Source: Thermostichus lividus PCC 6715
Lineage (GTDB): Bacteria > Cyanobacteriota > Cyanobacteriia > Thermosynechococcales > Thermosynechococcaceae
Direction of reading: 5' to 3'
Length of the DNA stretch: 64,000 nt
Assembly (NCBI RefSeq): GCF_002754935.1
Contig: NZ_CP018092.1
Coordinates: 2,393,501-2,457,500, forward strand
Numbering within the stretch: position 1 is the first letter of the stretch; each line of letters begins with the position of its first letter. The notes under the pieces are model-generated. The model was not told the origin of the DNA and made no database searches. It saw nothing but the letters and a program-made list of their open reading frames with translations. Both the position numbers and the translations under genes were made by a program. This document shows positions 19,543 to 29,556 of the stretch, one piece after another.

Positions 19543-20928
19543 CTAGTCAAGGCTTGGCATCGTCAGCACGGGTTCAGTTTCGCGATCAATGCCTTTCTCG
19601 AACCCTGCCGCAGCAGCGCGGGCACGTCCTGCATGCCACAGATGACCAACTAAGAAGAAGAAGGCCAGTACAAAGTGAGATGTGGCCAACCACGAACGGG
19701 GTGACACAAAGTTCACCGAGTTAATTTCGGTGGCTACCCCTCCCACAGAGTTCAAGGAACCCAAGGGTGCATGGGTCATGTACTCAGCAGCACGGCGAGC
19801 TTGCCATGGCTGAATGTCATTTTTGATCTTGTTCAGGTCAAGACCATTCGGCCCACGCAGCGGCTCTAGCCACGGGCCACGGAAATCCCAGAAGCGCATG
19901 GTTTCGCCACCAAAGATGATTTCACCTGTGGGCGATCGCATCAGGTATTTACCTAAACCAGTTGGGCCTTGAGCCGAACCAACGTTTGCCCCTAGCTTTT
20001 GGTCACGGATCAGAAACGTCATCGCTTGGGCTTGCGAGGCTTCAGGGCCTGTGGGGCCATAGAACTCGCTGGGATACACCGTGTTGTTGAACCAAACAAA
20101 GCAGGTGGCAATAAAGCCCATCATCGAGAGGGCACCCAAGCTATAGGAGAGGTAAGCCTCACCGGACCAGATAAAGGCACGGCGTGCCCAACCAAAGGGC
20201 TTGGTGAGAATGTGCCAGATACCACCAAAAATACAGATCAAACCAATCCAAATGTGACCACCGACCACATCCTCAAGGTTATTGACGCTGACGATCCAGC
20301 CATCACCGCCAAAGGGAGACTTGAGCAGATAGCCAAAAATCACCGTGGGATCAAGGGTGGGGTTGGTAATCACCCGCACATCGCCACCACCGGGTGCCCA
20401 AGTGTCGTACAGCCCCCCAAAGAACATGGCCTTCGCCACCAGTAGGAGGGCGCCAATGCCAAGGACGATCAGGTGAAATCCTAGGATCGTCGTCATTTTG
20501 TTCTTGTCTTTCCAGTCATACCCAAAGAAGGAGGAGTACTCCTCTAAGGTTTCGGGACCACGAATGGCGTGATAAACACCACCCAAGCCCAAGACAGCGG
20601 AGGAAATTAGGTGAACCACCCCCACCACAAAGAAGGGGAAGGTATCGACGACTTCACCGCCGGGGCCTACGCCCCAGCCGAGGGTCGCAATGTGGGGCAG
20701 TAGGATTAAGCCTTGCTCATACATCGGCTTTTCAGGGATGAAATGAGCCGTTTCAAACAAGGTCATAGCACCTGCCCAGAACACCATGAGGCCAGCATGG
20801 GCAACGTGGGCACCCAGAAGCTTACCAGACAGGTTAATCAGGCGGGCATTCCCAGCCCACCACGCGAACCCTGAGGATTCTTGGTCGCGGTTGGTGGCAA
20901 AAATAGAATTACTAGAGAGCGTTACCAC
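19543..20928 (-). CDS. psbC: Photosystem II CP43 chlorophyll protein
   Basis: The 461-residue core antenna has six membrane helices and the large lumenal loop. [20 protein letters not shown] includes the Glu and Arg that in photosystem II structures contact the oxygen-evolving cluster (E354 and R357 by standard numbering). I use the GTG at 20928, which lies inside psbD (17-bp overlap in another frame); this GTG-started overlap is standard for psbDC. The C-terminus MPSLD matches other thermophilic cyanobacteria. Confidence 0.98.
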   Translation of the reverse strand: MVTLSSNSIFATNRDQESSGFAWWAGNARLINLSGKLLGAHVAHAGLMVFWAGAMTLFETAHFIPEKPMYEQGLILLPHIATLGWGVGPGGEVVDTFPFFVVGVVHLISSAVLGLGGVYHAIRGPETLEEYSSFFGYDWKDKNKMTTILGFHLIVLGIGALLLVAKAMFFGGLYDTWAPGGGDVRVITNPTLDPTVIFGYLLKSPFGGDGWIVSVNNLEDVVGGHIWIGLICIFGGIWHILTKPFGWARRAFIWSGEAYLSYSLGALSMMGFIATCFVWFNNTVYPSEFYGPTGPEASQAQAMTFLIRDQKLGANVGSAQGPTGLGKYLMRSPTGEIIFGGETMRFWDFRGPWLEPLRGPNGLDLNKIKNDIQPWQARRAAEYMTHAPLGSLNSVGGVATEINSVNFVSPRSWLATSHFVLAFFFLVGHLWHAGRARAAAAGFEKGIDRETEPVLTMPSLD

Positions 20929-21970
20929 GGGGGAGTACCTCTTCGGGGAAGACTAGGTTTTCATGGGGTTGGTCTTGCGGCGCCATCCACGCCCGAATCC
21001 CTTCGTTCAACAGAATGTTCTTGGTGTAGAACGTCTCAAACTCAGGGTCTTCAGCCGCACGAATCTCTTGCGAAATGAAGTCGTAGGAGCGCAGGTTCAC
21101 CGCTAACCCTACCACCCCAATCGCACTCATCCACAGACCTGTCACTGGCACAAACAACATAAAGAAGTGTAGCCAGCGCTTGTTCGAGAAGGCAATCCCA
21201 AAAATTTGGCTCCAGAACCGGTTCGCCGTCACCATCGAGTAGGTCTCTTCCGACTGGGTGGGGGTAAAGGCACGGAAGGTACTGGCCCCTTCCCCATCCT
21301 GGAACAGGGTATTTTCAACCGTCGCACCGTGAATGGCACACAGTAGGGCACCCCCCAGCACCCCGGCAACCCCCATCATGTGGAAGGGGTTCAAGGTCCA
21401 GTTGTGGAACCCTTGGAAGAATAGCAAGAACCGGAAAATCGCCGCTACCCCAAAACTAGGCGCAAAGAACCAGCCCGACTGCCCCAGTGGGTAAATCAAA
21501 AAGACACTCACAAATACGGCAATCGGCGCACTAAAGGCAATGGCGTTGTAGGGGCGAATGCCAACCAAGCGGGCAATTTCAAACTGCCGCAGCATAAAGC
21601 CAATGAGGCCAAAGGCACCATGGAGGGCAATAAACGTCCACAGGCCTCCCAGTTGACACCAGCGGGTAAAGTCCCCTTGGGCTTCGGGTCCCCACAGCAG
21701 CAGCAGGGAGTGTCCCATACTGTTGGCCGGGGTCGAGACTGCCACGGTCAGGAAGTTACAGCCTTCCAAGTAGCTGGAGGCTAAGCCGTGGGTGTACCAC
21801 GAGGTTACAAAGGTGGTGCCGGTCAGCCAACCACCCAGGGCAAGGTAGGCACAGGGAAACAGCAGGATGCCTGACCAGCCCACAAACACAAATCTGTCGC
21901 GCTTGAGCCAGTCGTCGAGAATGTCGAACCATCCTCGCTCCGCTGGCGCACGTCCGATTGCTATTGTCAT
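20912..21970 (-). CDS. psbD: Photosystem II reaction-centre protein D2
   Basis: The 352-residue protein is a full-length D2 with five membrane helices. Recognised blocks include the N-terminus [21 protein letters not shown] and the C-terminal [18 protein letters not shown]2 binds the QA plastoquinone and, with D1, the P680 chlorophylls. It is cotranscribed with psbC, which starts 17 bp before its end. The long 5' region (460 bp to the next gene) is consistent with light-regulated expression, but I cannot identify specific elements. Confidence 0.98.
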   Translation of the reverse strand: MTIAIGRAPAERGWFDILDDWLKRDRFVFVGWSGILLFPCAYLALGGWLTGTTFVTSWYTHGLASSYLEGCNFLTVAVSTPANSMGHSLLLLWGPEAQGDFTRWCQLGGLWTFIALHGAFGLIGFMLRQFEIARLVGIRPYNAIAFSAPIAVFVSVFLIYPLGQSGWFFAPSFGVAAIFRFLLFFQGFHNWTLNPFHMMGVAGVLGGALLCAIHGATVENTLFQDGEGASTFRAFTPTQSEETYSMVTANRFWSQIFGIAFSNKRWLHFFMLFVPVTGLWMSAIGVVGLAVNLRSYDFISQEIRAAEDPEFETFYTKNILLNEGIRAWMAPQDQPHENLVFPEEVLPRGNAL

Positions 21971-22430
21971 GGAATTAAATCCTCTTGCAGATATTTAGAT
22001 GCCAGATTTAGAAGATGACAGTTGCTGGTATTGCTATTGTCACCCCCAAAGGGAGCGATCGCCCCAGCATCCTGTTAATTTGGCTTATAAATTAAAATCC
22101 AACCATTAACCTTGCCACAACATTATTAGGCGCTTTTACCTATTACGTATGGCAAGGGCTAGCGGTAGGCTTAGGTTCCCATCAGTGTTTACTGCGGGAG
22201 AACTATATTAACGTGATAGCGGAATTCTTACGAAATATCAAGGTGAATCGGGGGAGCTTTTTCAGCGTTCTCATAATTGATCTCTCTTGGGAAACCCCTT
22301 GATGCACTAGGCGTCTTGCTTTGGAGGATTGCTCTGTGCTTTAGCTTATCTTTAAGTTTTGTAAAGAAACCCTATCGGCACGTGGCTTACGGCGGCTGGT
22401 GTCTTATGGCAGACTAGGAAAGCACAGGCA
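21971..22430. promoter_or_regulatory. Intergenic region between divergent psbD and the stress-protein gene
   Basis: This 460-bp stretch holds no supported gene. On the minus strand about 120 bp before psbD there is an A+T-rich block with a TTATAA that could act as a -10 element. A HIP1 copy lies at 22057-22064. The remainder shows no repeat, tRNA or riboswitch that I recognise. Confidence 0.4.
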
Positions 22431-22877
22431 GTGAGTCAACGGGTAATGTTCAAAACGATTCTGGTGGCACTTGATACCAGTGATTTAGCACAGCAGGTGA
22501 TGAAAGCGGTTGATCAATTGAACTTAGACCCTGATGCCCACGTTATTTTAAGTCATGTGATTTCCCCTACGGAGTCTGGCTTTGGGGTGAGTGCCGATCG
22601 CCCCTCACCGAATCCGCAGATCGGCACCTATCGCAGTATTGAGCAACACTTAAAGCAGTTCCAGGGCAGGCTTCCGTGTGACTCAGAGATCGAAATTGTG
22701 ACCGGCGAGCCAGTGGAGGAAATTTTACGACTGGCCAATATCTACAGTGCTGACCTGATTGTTTTAGGCAGTCGGGGCTTAACGGGAGTGCGGCGAGTGG
22801 TGCAAGGCTCCGTGAGTAGTGCGGTTGTGGCGGATGCTGCCTGCTCGGTGTTGGTGGTCAAGTCAGCAGATGTTTAG
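22431..22877 (+). CDS. Universal stress protein (UspA family)
   Basis: This 148-residue protein has the UspA Rossmann-like fold. It starts KTILVALDTSDLAQ and ends with the ATP-binding signature GSRGLTGVRRVVQGSVS. The start may be the GTG at 22431 or, five codons on, the ATG at 22446. It lies 3 bp before a P-type ATPase gene, so the pair is probably one operon. A link between ion stress and the Usp protein is an inference from this spacing. Confidence 0.9.
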   Translation: MSQRVMFKTILVALDTSDLAQQVMKAVDQLNLDPDAHVILSHVISPTESGFGVSADRPSPNPQIGTYRSIEQHLKQFQGRLPCDSEIEIVTGEPVEEILRLANIYSADLIVLGSRGLTGVRRVVQGSVSSAVVADAACSVLVVKSADV

Positions 22878-22880
22878 ACC

Positions 22881-25372
22881 ATGGACGACCTAACTGGGTT
22901 AACCGCTGCTGAGGTGGCTAAGCGGCAAGCACAGGGTCAGAGCAATCGACAGGTGAATGAGAGTCATCGTACCTATCGCGAGATTTTCTTGGAAAATCTT
23001 TTCACCTTTATTAATGGGGTGTTTGCCTTTATTAGTGTGATCTTACTGGGGCTAGGACGGCCAGGGGATGTCATCGCTATTGTTTTGGTGGTGTTCTTGA
23101 ATGCCATTATCAGTATCGTCCAAGAAATTCGTGCCAAACGCCAACTGGATGCCATTAGCGTGTTGACTCGACCCCGGGTGAAGGTGCGGCGCGATCGCCA
23201 CAATCAAGTCATTGACCCAGCGGAGGTGGTTGTGGGGGATATTGTGCTGCTGGAGCCAGGCGATCAGGTCGTGGCGGACGGCACCGTGGTAGGCAGCGGC
23301 AGCATCCACGTTGATGAATCGTTACTGACGGGCGAGTCAGACTTAATTCCGAAGCAAGCTGGCGATCGCCTCTACTCCGGCAGCTTTTGCGTGCGGGGGG
23401 CAGCAGCCTATGTGGCTGAGCAGGTGGGCAGTGCCAGTACGGCGCAACAGCTTACCGCGGCTGCGAAAACCCATCACCGTAAGCTCACCCCTCTACAACA
23501 GGAAATCAACCTAATTATTCGGGTGATTCTGGCGCTCGCTATTTTTCTGTGGTTATTAGTGCTGCTATCTCTGTTAGTACGCTTAACCACCCTACCCATG
23601 AGTGTGCAAACCGCAGCGGTGGTCGCGGGCTTAGTCCCGGTTGGCTTGTACCTAACCATTACCCTCACCTATGCGTTGGGGGCCATTCGCATTTCCCGCG
23701 CAGATGTGCTAGTACAGCAAGTGAATGCCATTGAGTCCCTCAGCAGTATTGATATTCTTTGTCTGGATAAAACAGGTACCCTAACCGCCAATACCCTTGA
23801 GTTACACAGCATTCACCTGTTAGCCCATGCACCGGCCAATACCCAGCAGCAGCTAGCAACCCTAGCCGCCAGTGTGAGTGCCCCCAACCGTACCGTGACG
23901 GCCCTGTGTGAGGCTTTGGGGGGAACCCCTGCCCCTTACGCTGCGAAATTCCCTTTTCTTCAGCTTATAAGTGGAGTGCCGCGGCATGGGATGAGAGCGG
24001 CGCTTATATTTTAGGCGCGCCGGATGTGCTGTTAGAGGGTGCTCAGAGTTATCCCGAAATAGAGGCGTACCTGCACGAAGGCAGAGAGCAGGGGCTACGG
24101 GTTTTGTTATTCGCCCACAGCCCAGCACTCCCGCAATGGGATGCCCAAAACGACGCACCATTGCTGCCTGCCAACCTCAGCCCCTTAGCTGTGATTTGGG
24201 TGGGCGATCGCCTGCGGCCTCAGTCTAAGGAGGTGCTAGAGCGGTTTCAGGCGGCGGGGATTCGCATCAAAATTATTTCCGGCGATCATGCGGATACCGT
24301 TGTTGCTCTCGGCAAACAGGTGGGGCTAGACCCTGAGGCGATCGCGGTCTCCGGCCAAGAATTAGCGCGACTGGATGAGCCAAGCTTTGATCAGATGGCG
24401 GTTAACGCCACGGTTTTTGGGCGCATTACCCCTAATCAAAAAGCGCAACTGGTCAGCCGTTTGCGCGCACAGGGACACCAAGTCGCCATGATTGGCGATG
24501 GGGTCAACGATGTCCTCTCTCTGAAGCAGGCCAACGTGGGTATCGCCATGGAAAGCGGCAGCGCCATTACCCGCAATGTGGCGGATATTGTGCTACTGAA
24601 GGATTCCTTTGCCGCCCTGCCGGAAGCCTTTCGCGAAGGTCAGCGCATTTACAACGGCATTCAGGATGTCACCAAGCTGTTTTTAGTGCGGGTGCTGAGT
24701 TTTAGTTTACTGTCCCTAGTCACCGTCATGGCGGGACGCGCCTTTCCGCTGCTAATTAAGCACAACACCCTGTTAACCCTGTGGGGTGTGGGGTTACCCA
24801 CCTTAGCGGTCGCCTTCTGGGCCGTGCCGGGGCCGCGTCCCTACCGTTCCCTGATTCGTTCGCTCTTGCACTTTGTTGTCCCTGCTACCCTCAGCTTGGC
24901 TTTATTGGCAATTTTCGTGTACCTCGGTGTATTGGCACGAGAGCTAACTCCCCTCATGGCACTGTTCCAGAGTGGGTTTGGCTCAGCCTTATTAAACCGT
25001 CAAGAGGTCATTGGCGATATTCAGCACAGCATCGCGATCGCCCGCACAGCATTGGTGACCACCCTCCTCTTGGCATCCCTTTGCTTGGTCTTGTTCCTGA
25101 AACCTCCCCATCCTGTATGGGTGGGTGGCGCCCCCTTAGTGGGGAACTGGCGCTATGTTGGTGTTGTGGTGGCTCTACTGGCACTATTTATCGGTATGAA
25201 TGTCTCCCCCCGCCTGCGATCGCTGATGGAGCTGGAGCCGATGTCGTGGCAGTTATGGGCCGGAACAGTCCTGATTGTCATCCTATGGGTGCTGATGTTG
25301 CGCACCTTCTGGCGCTACCGGCTCTTAGATCGCTTTTTAGGGGTGAGCCTAGATGGCTGCTACCCAACCTAG
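22881..25372 (+). CDS. Cation-transporting P-type ATPase, frameshifted
   Basis: The two reading frames join into an 830-residue pump. The first has the actuator motif LTGES and the phosphorylation motif DKTGTLT. The second has the hinge motif GDGVNDVLSLK and the C-terminal membrane helices. The frame breaks at the three-C run 23951-23953; one more C gives KFPFSSAYKWSAAAW and an open path to 25372. The first frame otherwise stops at 24014. The ion is not clear: the general layout is of calcium/magnesium-like P-type pumps with no N-terminal metal-binding domain. It is coupled to the Usp gene. Confidence 0.85.
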
Positions 25373-25514
25373 GCCAGCACTCACTGAAATGAGTACTAGC
25401 AGCCGGAAATTTGGGGCAGGATAGGTGCCAATGCCTTGAACCTGCTTCTCATTACGGTTTAGAATGCAAAGTGCAACAATAATAAACATTTTTTAACTTT
25501 TCCCAATCCATATA

Positions 25515-25889
25515 ATGCGTTTAGTCAGCACAGTAGCGTCTGGTTCAAGCCTATGGCGGTGGGTACTCCCGTTGGCCATTCTGCTGACAGTGCTCGGTTG
25601 CTGGGGCGTAGCTCTACTACTGCCCTTAACGGATCCCTACGTGCAATCAGTGCGATCGCTAGTGGCGGATGTCAAGCGGGGGGAGCAAATTTATATCATG
25701 AATTGCGCAGGCTGCCACGGGCTGGAGGGAAAAGGGCAAGTCGGGCCAACCCTGATTCAAATTAGTCGGCGGCGATCGCAACCGCAGCTTATTCATCAGA
25801 TTGTAAGTGGTGAAACACCCCCCATGCCAAAGTTCCAAGCTCAACCCCAAGATATGGCCGACCTGCTGAGCTATTTGAAAACCCTGTAG
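25515..25889 (+). CDS. cytM: Membrane-anchored cytochrome c, CytM-like
   Basis: The 124-residue protein has one N-terminal membrane anchor (residues about 15-37), then a class I cytochrome c domain. The heme site is CAGCH in MNCAGCHGLEGKG, and the axial Met is probably in PPMPKF. The anchored form of about 120 residues resembles cyanobacterial CytM, which has been linked to the balance of photosynthesis and respiration. The cytM symbol is tentative; the cytochrome c call is firm. No ribosome site is obvious before ATG 25515. Confidence 0.7.
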   Translation: MRLVSTVASGSSLWRWVLPLAILLTVLGCWGVALLLPLTDPYVQSVRSLVADVKRGEQIYIMNCAGCHGLEGKGQVGPTLIQISRRRSQPQLIHQIVSGETPPMPKFQAQPQDMADLLSYLKTL

Positions 25890-26011
25890 GTCTTCACACT
25901 ATTGCTTTGTTTAAGGAAATAAGGTAGCCTGTGCTTGGCAATTTAGCAGGGGATCATGCGTCTCTATTAAGTTACCGCAGCAATCATAAACTTATTTTAA
26001 GGACCTTGGTA

Positions 26012-26281
26012 ATGACCTCTTCTGAAGATAATATTCCTAACTATTTAATACCAGCGATTCTTTCGACAGTTTGCTGCTGCTTACCCTTTGGTGTTGTCGC
26101 TATTATCTTTGCTGCACAGGTGAATTCCAAATTGGCCGCCGGCGATCGCGCCGGTGCGCTCGATGCATCCAACAAAGCCAAACTATTCACATGGATTGCC
26201 TTTGGGTTGGGGTTTCTGGGATCAGCAGTTTACATTATTATTACAGTGCTAGCCATTATGGCAGAGCAAAGCGGGATGTGA
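26012..26281 (+). CDS. CD225/dispanin family small membrane protein
   Basis: This 89-residue protein starts at ATG 26012 behind TAAGGA. It has two hydrophobic segments flanking a conserved loop: YLIPAILSTVCCCLPFGVVAIIFAAQV, then SKLAAGDRAGALDASNKAKLFTWIAFGLG. The double-Cys motif and the A-x-x-A-S-x-x-A-K pattern are those of the CD225/dispanin family, known for IFITM proteins in animals and widespread in bacteria with unknown function. Confidence 0.85.
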   Translation: MTSSEDNIPNYLIPAILSTVCCCLPFGVVAIIFAAQVNSKLAAGDRAGALDASNKAKLFTWIAFGLGFLGSAVYIIITVLAIMAEQSGM

Positions 26282-26508
26282 GTGCCTAATTGTCCCACAT
26301 AGGAATAGGGCAACAAGCGAGGCAGCGCAACAGCGGGGAGTATGTTACAACTGTAGCTAGCGCTTTCCTTGAAGTTTTTAGAACGTTCTCTTGAGATGGC
26401 TAACTGAGTTCTCGGAGCACCGGATCATTTCTGGGTGCATAGGTTATTGTAAATAAAATTCCGTCTCAATTCCTTAACCCCCTGTTTTTGCCCCCTTGGA
26501 AGACTACC

Positions 26509-27633
26509 TTGGATAGCCCAGCCCTCTTCCCTTCTGAAGCACCCAAACGCAAGCCAGTTGTCATTTGTGTGGATGATGAACCAGCCGTATTGGAAAGTTT
26601 GCGCATTGAGCTGCGGCGAGCCTTGGGTGAAGACTGTCTCATTGAAACGGCAGAAGATGGCGAGGATGCTCTTGCTCTGATGAGCGAGCTTCAGGAAGAC
26701 GATCACGAAATTGCGCTTGTGCTGTCGGACTATATCATGCCCAATATCAAAGGGGATGAATTATTGGCACGGATGCATCAGATGTCTCCCAATACTCTAA
26801 AAATTATGCTCACCGGCCAAGCCAACCTAGAAGCTGTGGGCAATGCTCTCAAGCTGGCAAAACTCTATCGTTACATGGCAAAGCCGTGGACTCCTGAAGA
26901 CTTAAAGGTAACGGTGTTAGAGGCTGTGCATAGTTACCTCCAAGATCGGAAGCTAGACGAGCAAAACTATCGCCTACAACTCCTCAATGAGCAACTGCGG
27001 CAGGCCAATATTGAACTAGAGCGGGTTGTGAATGAGCAAGCAGCCATCATTGCTGCCCGTACCGCAGAGCTACAAGCAGCCAATAAGGAGTTGATGCACT
27101 TGTCGGTGACCGATCCCCTCACTGAGTTGCCCAATCGGCGTTATTTTGATGCTTACCTACGCCAAGAGTGGCTCGTGACCGTTCGCGATCGCCAGTTCCT
27201 GTCTCTGATTCTGGCGGATGTGGATTATTTCAAAGCCTACAATGATCACTATGGGCACCATGCTGGGGATCTGTGTCTTCAACAAGTAGCACAAGTGCTG
27301 CAGCAGACAGTGCAACGCCCGCGGGATTGTGTGGCTCGCTACGGCGGTGAAGAGTTTGTGATAGTGTTGCCTCATACTGACCTTAGCGGCGCAGAGCTGA
27401 TTTGCCGTCAGATACAGCACGCCCTTCAACAGTGCCACATTGTCCATGAACATTCGCAGGTGAGCCACTGTGTGACCCTCAGTTTCGGTGTGGCTTCCCT
27501 CATCCCCCTTGGGGTCGCTTCCCCCCTAGAGTTGTTTAATGCTGCGGATAAGGCGCTTTACGATGCCAAACGCCAAGGGCGTAACTGCATTGTTGTGAAT
27601 TCAATCAATAATTCTCCTACGGTTCCTTGCTAA
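26509..27633 (+). CDS. Response regulator with diguanylate cyclase (GGDEF) output
   Basis: The protein has an N-terminal receiver domain with DDE and the phospho-acceptor Asp in LVLSDYIMP. A coiled-coil linker (about 150-205) follows, then a GGDEF domain with an intact GGEEF active site. It should make cyclic di-GMP when phosphorylated. TTG at 26509 is preferred because GGAAG lies 7 bp upstream; TTG at 26488 is possible. The 227-bp gap upstream includes a perfect AGAACGTTCT palindrome at 26380. The stop overlaps the next gene's ATG. Confidence 0.9.
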   Translation: MDSPALFPSEAPKRKPVVICVDDEPAVLESLRIELRRALGEDCLIETAEDGEDALALMSELQEDDHEIALVLSDYIMPNIKGDELLARMHQMSPNTLKIMLTGQANLEAVGNALKLAKLYRYMAKPWTPEDLKVTVLEAVHSYLQDRKLDEQNYRLQLLNEQLRQANIELERVVNEQAAIIAARTAELQAANKELMHLSVTDPLTELPNRRYFDAYLRQEWLVTVRDRQFLSLILADVDYFKAYNDHYGHHAGDLCLQQVAQVLQQTVQRPRDCVARYGGEEFVIVLPHTDLSGAELICRQIQHALQQCHIVHEHSQVSHCVTLSFGVASLIPLGVASPLELFNAADKALYDAKRQGRNCIVVNSINNSPTVPC

Positions 27634-28601
27634 TGCTTATGCAAACCCGTCTTCTTGGTCGCACAAACCTGCAGATCACGCCCCTGATTCTGGGCACGTG
27701 GCAAGCCGGTAAACGCTGGTGGGTCGGCATTGACGACCAAGAGTCCATCCGCGCGATTCGTGCTGCGGTTGAGGCGGGGATGACCACCATTGATACCGCA
27801 GAGGTGTATGGGGATGGTCACTCGGAGCAGATCGTGGCTGCTGCGGTTGGCGATTTGCGCGATCGCTGTGTGTATGCCACCAAGGTTTTTGCCAATCATC
27901 TGCGCTACCCAGAGGTGATTGCTGCCTGTGAGCGATCGCTACGCAACCTGAACACTGACTACATTGACCTTTATCAAATTCACTGGCCCTCAGGTTCCTT
28001 TGGCACTGAAGTTGTGCCCATTAGTGAAACCATGCAAGCCATGGTGGAGCTACAGCAAGCGGGCAAAATTCGAGCAATTGGGGTATCTAACTTTTCCCGT
28101 GCCCAACTCCTTGAAGCCATGCAGTATGGCCGCATTGACAGTGTTCAACCACCTTACTCTCTCTTTTGGCGCTGGGCAGAGACGGAATTAGTGCCCTTTT
28201 GTATTGAGCACGACATTACTATCTTGGCTTACTCCGCCCTAGCCCAAGGGTTACTGACCGGGCGTTTCGGTGCCGAGCACCGCTTTGCTCCTGAGGACAA
28301 CCGTGCCAAAAATCAACTGTTCCAAGGGGAAACCTATGCCCGTGCCCTTGAAGCCATTGAACTGATGAAACCCATTGCGGCCAGTCTTGGCACAACGGTC
28401 GGTAACTTAGCCTTGGCATGGCTATTGCATCAACCGCAAACCTGTGCCATTGTGGGTGCTCGCCATCCAGAGCAGGTGCTCGAAAATCTCAAGGCAGCGG
28501 AACTGAGCCTCGATCCCTCAATTCTAGAGATGCTCGATGATCTGAGCCAGCCAGTGATCGCCACCCTCGACCCCAGCAATCCGGTAATGTGGAAGTGGTA
28601 A
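27633..28601 (+). CDS. Aldo/keto reductase
   Basis: This is a 322-residue TIM-barrel NADPH-dependent oxidoreductase. The catalytic Asp and Tyr lie in DTAEVYGDG, the Lys in VYATKVF, and the His in YQIHWP. The N-terminal form RLLGRTNLQITPLILGTW puts it with the general AKR11/13-like group. The substrate is unknown. The ATG at 27633 overlaps the GGDEF-regulator stop (TAATG); an ATG at 27639 is an alternative. Cotranscription is likely. Confidence 0.9.
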   Translation: MLMQTRLLGRTNLQITPLILGTWQAGKRWWVGIDDQESIRAIRAAVEAGMTTIDTAEVYGDGHSEQIVAAAVGDLRDRCVYATKVFANHLRYPEVIAACERSLRNLNTDYIDLYQIHWPSGSFGTEVVPISETMQAMVELQQAGKIRAIGVSNFSRAQLLEAMQYGRIDSVQPPYSLFWRWAETELVPFCIEHDITILAYSALAQGLLTGRFGAEHRFAPEDNRAKNQLFQGETYARALEAIELMKPIAASLGTTVGNLALAWLLHQPQTCAIVGARHPEQVLENLKAAELSLDPSILEMLDDLSQPVIATLDPSNPVMWKW

Positions 28602-28622
28602 CGTCGCAAAGGCTGAGTGTCT

Positions 28623-28802
28623 ATGGGAACTATGCTCACAGTCGGGGCGATCGCCCTTTATCTGTTTATTGCAATTCGCTTTTGGCAACGCTTTGATCGC
28701 ACTTACTATAGTCAATCGCGTTTTCTGCTCAGTGCCCTGTGGTTACCTCTGTTACTCAATGCCTCTTACCGCGAAAACTTTCGTCGCGCCTTACTGAGTT
28801 AG
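28623..28802 (+). CDS. Small membrane protein of unknown function
   Basis: This 59-residue protein has one hydrophobic segment (residues about 3-17), a basic/aromatic stretch, a second hydrophobic patch (FLLSALWLPLLLN) and a C-terminal NFRRALLS. The pattern is that of small single-gene membrane proteins in cyanobacteria. It sits 21 bp after the aldo/keto reductase and 1 bp before the precorrin-6A reductase gene. A GTG at 28617 could add two residues. No function can be assigned. Confidence 0.6.
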   Translation: MGTMLTVGAIALYLFIAIRFWQRFDRTYYSQSRFLLSALWLPLLLNASYRENFRRALLS

Positions 28803-28803
28803 A

Positions 28804-29556
28804 GTGGCCACGTGCATTTGGCTGATTGGTGGCACCAGTGACAGCCGCTGGTTGGCCAACAACCTGCTCAAGGCTGGTTATACCTGCTGGGTAACCGTCA
28901 CCACCGACGAGGCGTGTACCCTATACCCCCCGCATCCCCGCCTCATCTGCCATGGGGAGCGCTTAACGCCAGACACAGCTCGGCAGTTGGTTCAGCAGCA
29001 ACAGGTTCAGGCAATTGTGGATGCCTCCCATCCCTTTGCCACAGCGATTTCCACCCTAGCCATGGGGCTGAGCCGGGACTTGCACCTCCCCTACCTACGA
29101 TTTGAACGTCCCGATTACAGCCTTGAGCGACCCAACTGTATCGATGTCGAAACCTTGATCCAGAGCCATTCCCTTGTGGGTGAGCGGGTGCTGCTGACCA
29201 TTGGCAGCCAACTCCTTGCTGCGTTTGCCCCTTTACAAAAAAGCGCCACCCTGTTTGCGCGCATTTTACCCACCCCTAATGCCCTAAACCTTGCCCTAGA
29301 AGCGGGGTTTGCGCGGCAGCAACTGGTGGCCATATTTCCACCGGTTTCGCGGGAGCTAGAGCGCGCCCTCTGGCAGCACTGGCAGATTACCACGGTTGTC
29401 ACCAAAGCCTCGGGCACCGAGAGTGAACAGATCAAACAGGAACTCGCGCAAGAGCTAGGGGTCACTCTCATCACCTTGCAGCGGCCAGTGATCACCTATC
29501 CCCAGCAAACGGCGGACTGGGCGGGGGTAGTGGCCTTTCTAGAGCAGCTAACGTGA
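28804..29556 (+). CDS. cobK: Precorrin-6A reductase (CobK/CbiJ family)
   Basis: The 250-residue protein begins with GTG. It matches CobK with its N-terminal nucleotide-binding motif IWLIGGTSDSRWLA, the motif VDASHPFA, and LPYLRFERP. CobK/CbiJ reduces the macrocycle of precorrin-6A (or its cobalt form) in cobalamin synthesis. This fits the cobO genes elsewhere in the window, but no other corrin-ring gene is adjacent. The last 9 bp overlap the convergent citrate synthase gene. Confidence 0.9.
   Translation: MATCIWLIGGTSDSRWLANNLLKAGYTCWVTVTTDEACTLYPPHPRLICHGERLTPDTARQLVQQQQVQAIVDASHPFATAISTLAMGLSRDLHLPYLRFERPDYSLERPNCIDVETLIQSHSLVGERVLLTIGSQLLAAFAPLQKSATLFARILPTPNALNLALEAGFARQQLVAIFPPVSRELERALWQHWQITTVVTKASGTESEQIKQELAQELGVTLITLQRPVITYPQQTADWAGVVAFLEQLT

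Noticed and set aside
22057..22064. Frequent GCGATCGC palindromes as a possible new repeat system
   Set aside because: This is the known HIP1 repeat of many cyanobacterial genomes, spread across coding and intergenic DNA.
26380..26389. AGAACGTTCT palindrome as an SOS box
   Set aside because: It lacks the spacing of cyanobacterial LexA sites and no SOS gene follows; palindromes of 10 bp occur by chance in 64 kb.
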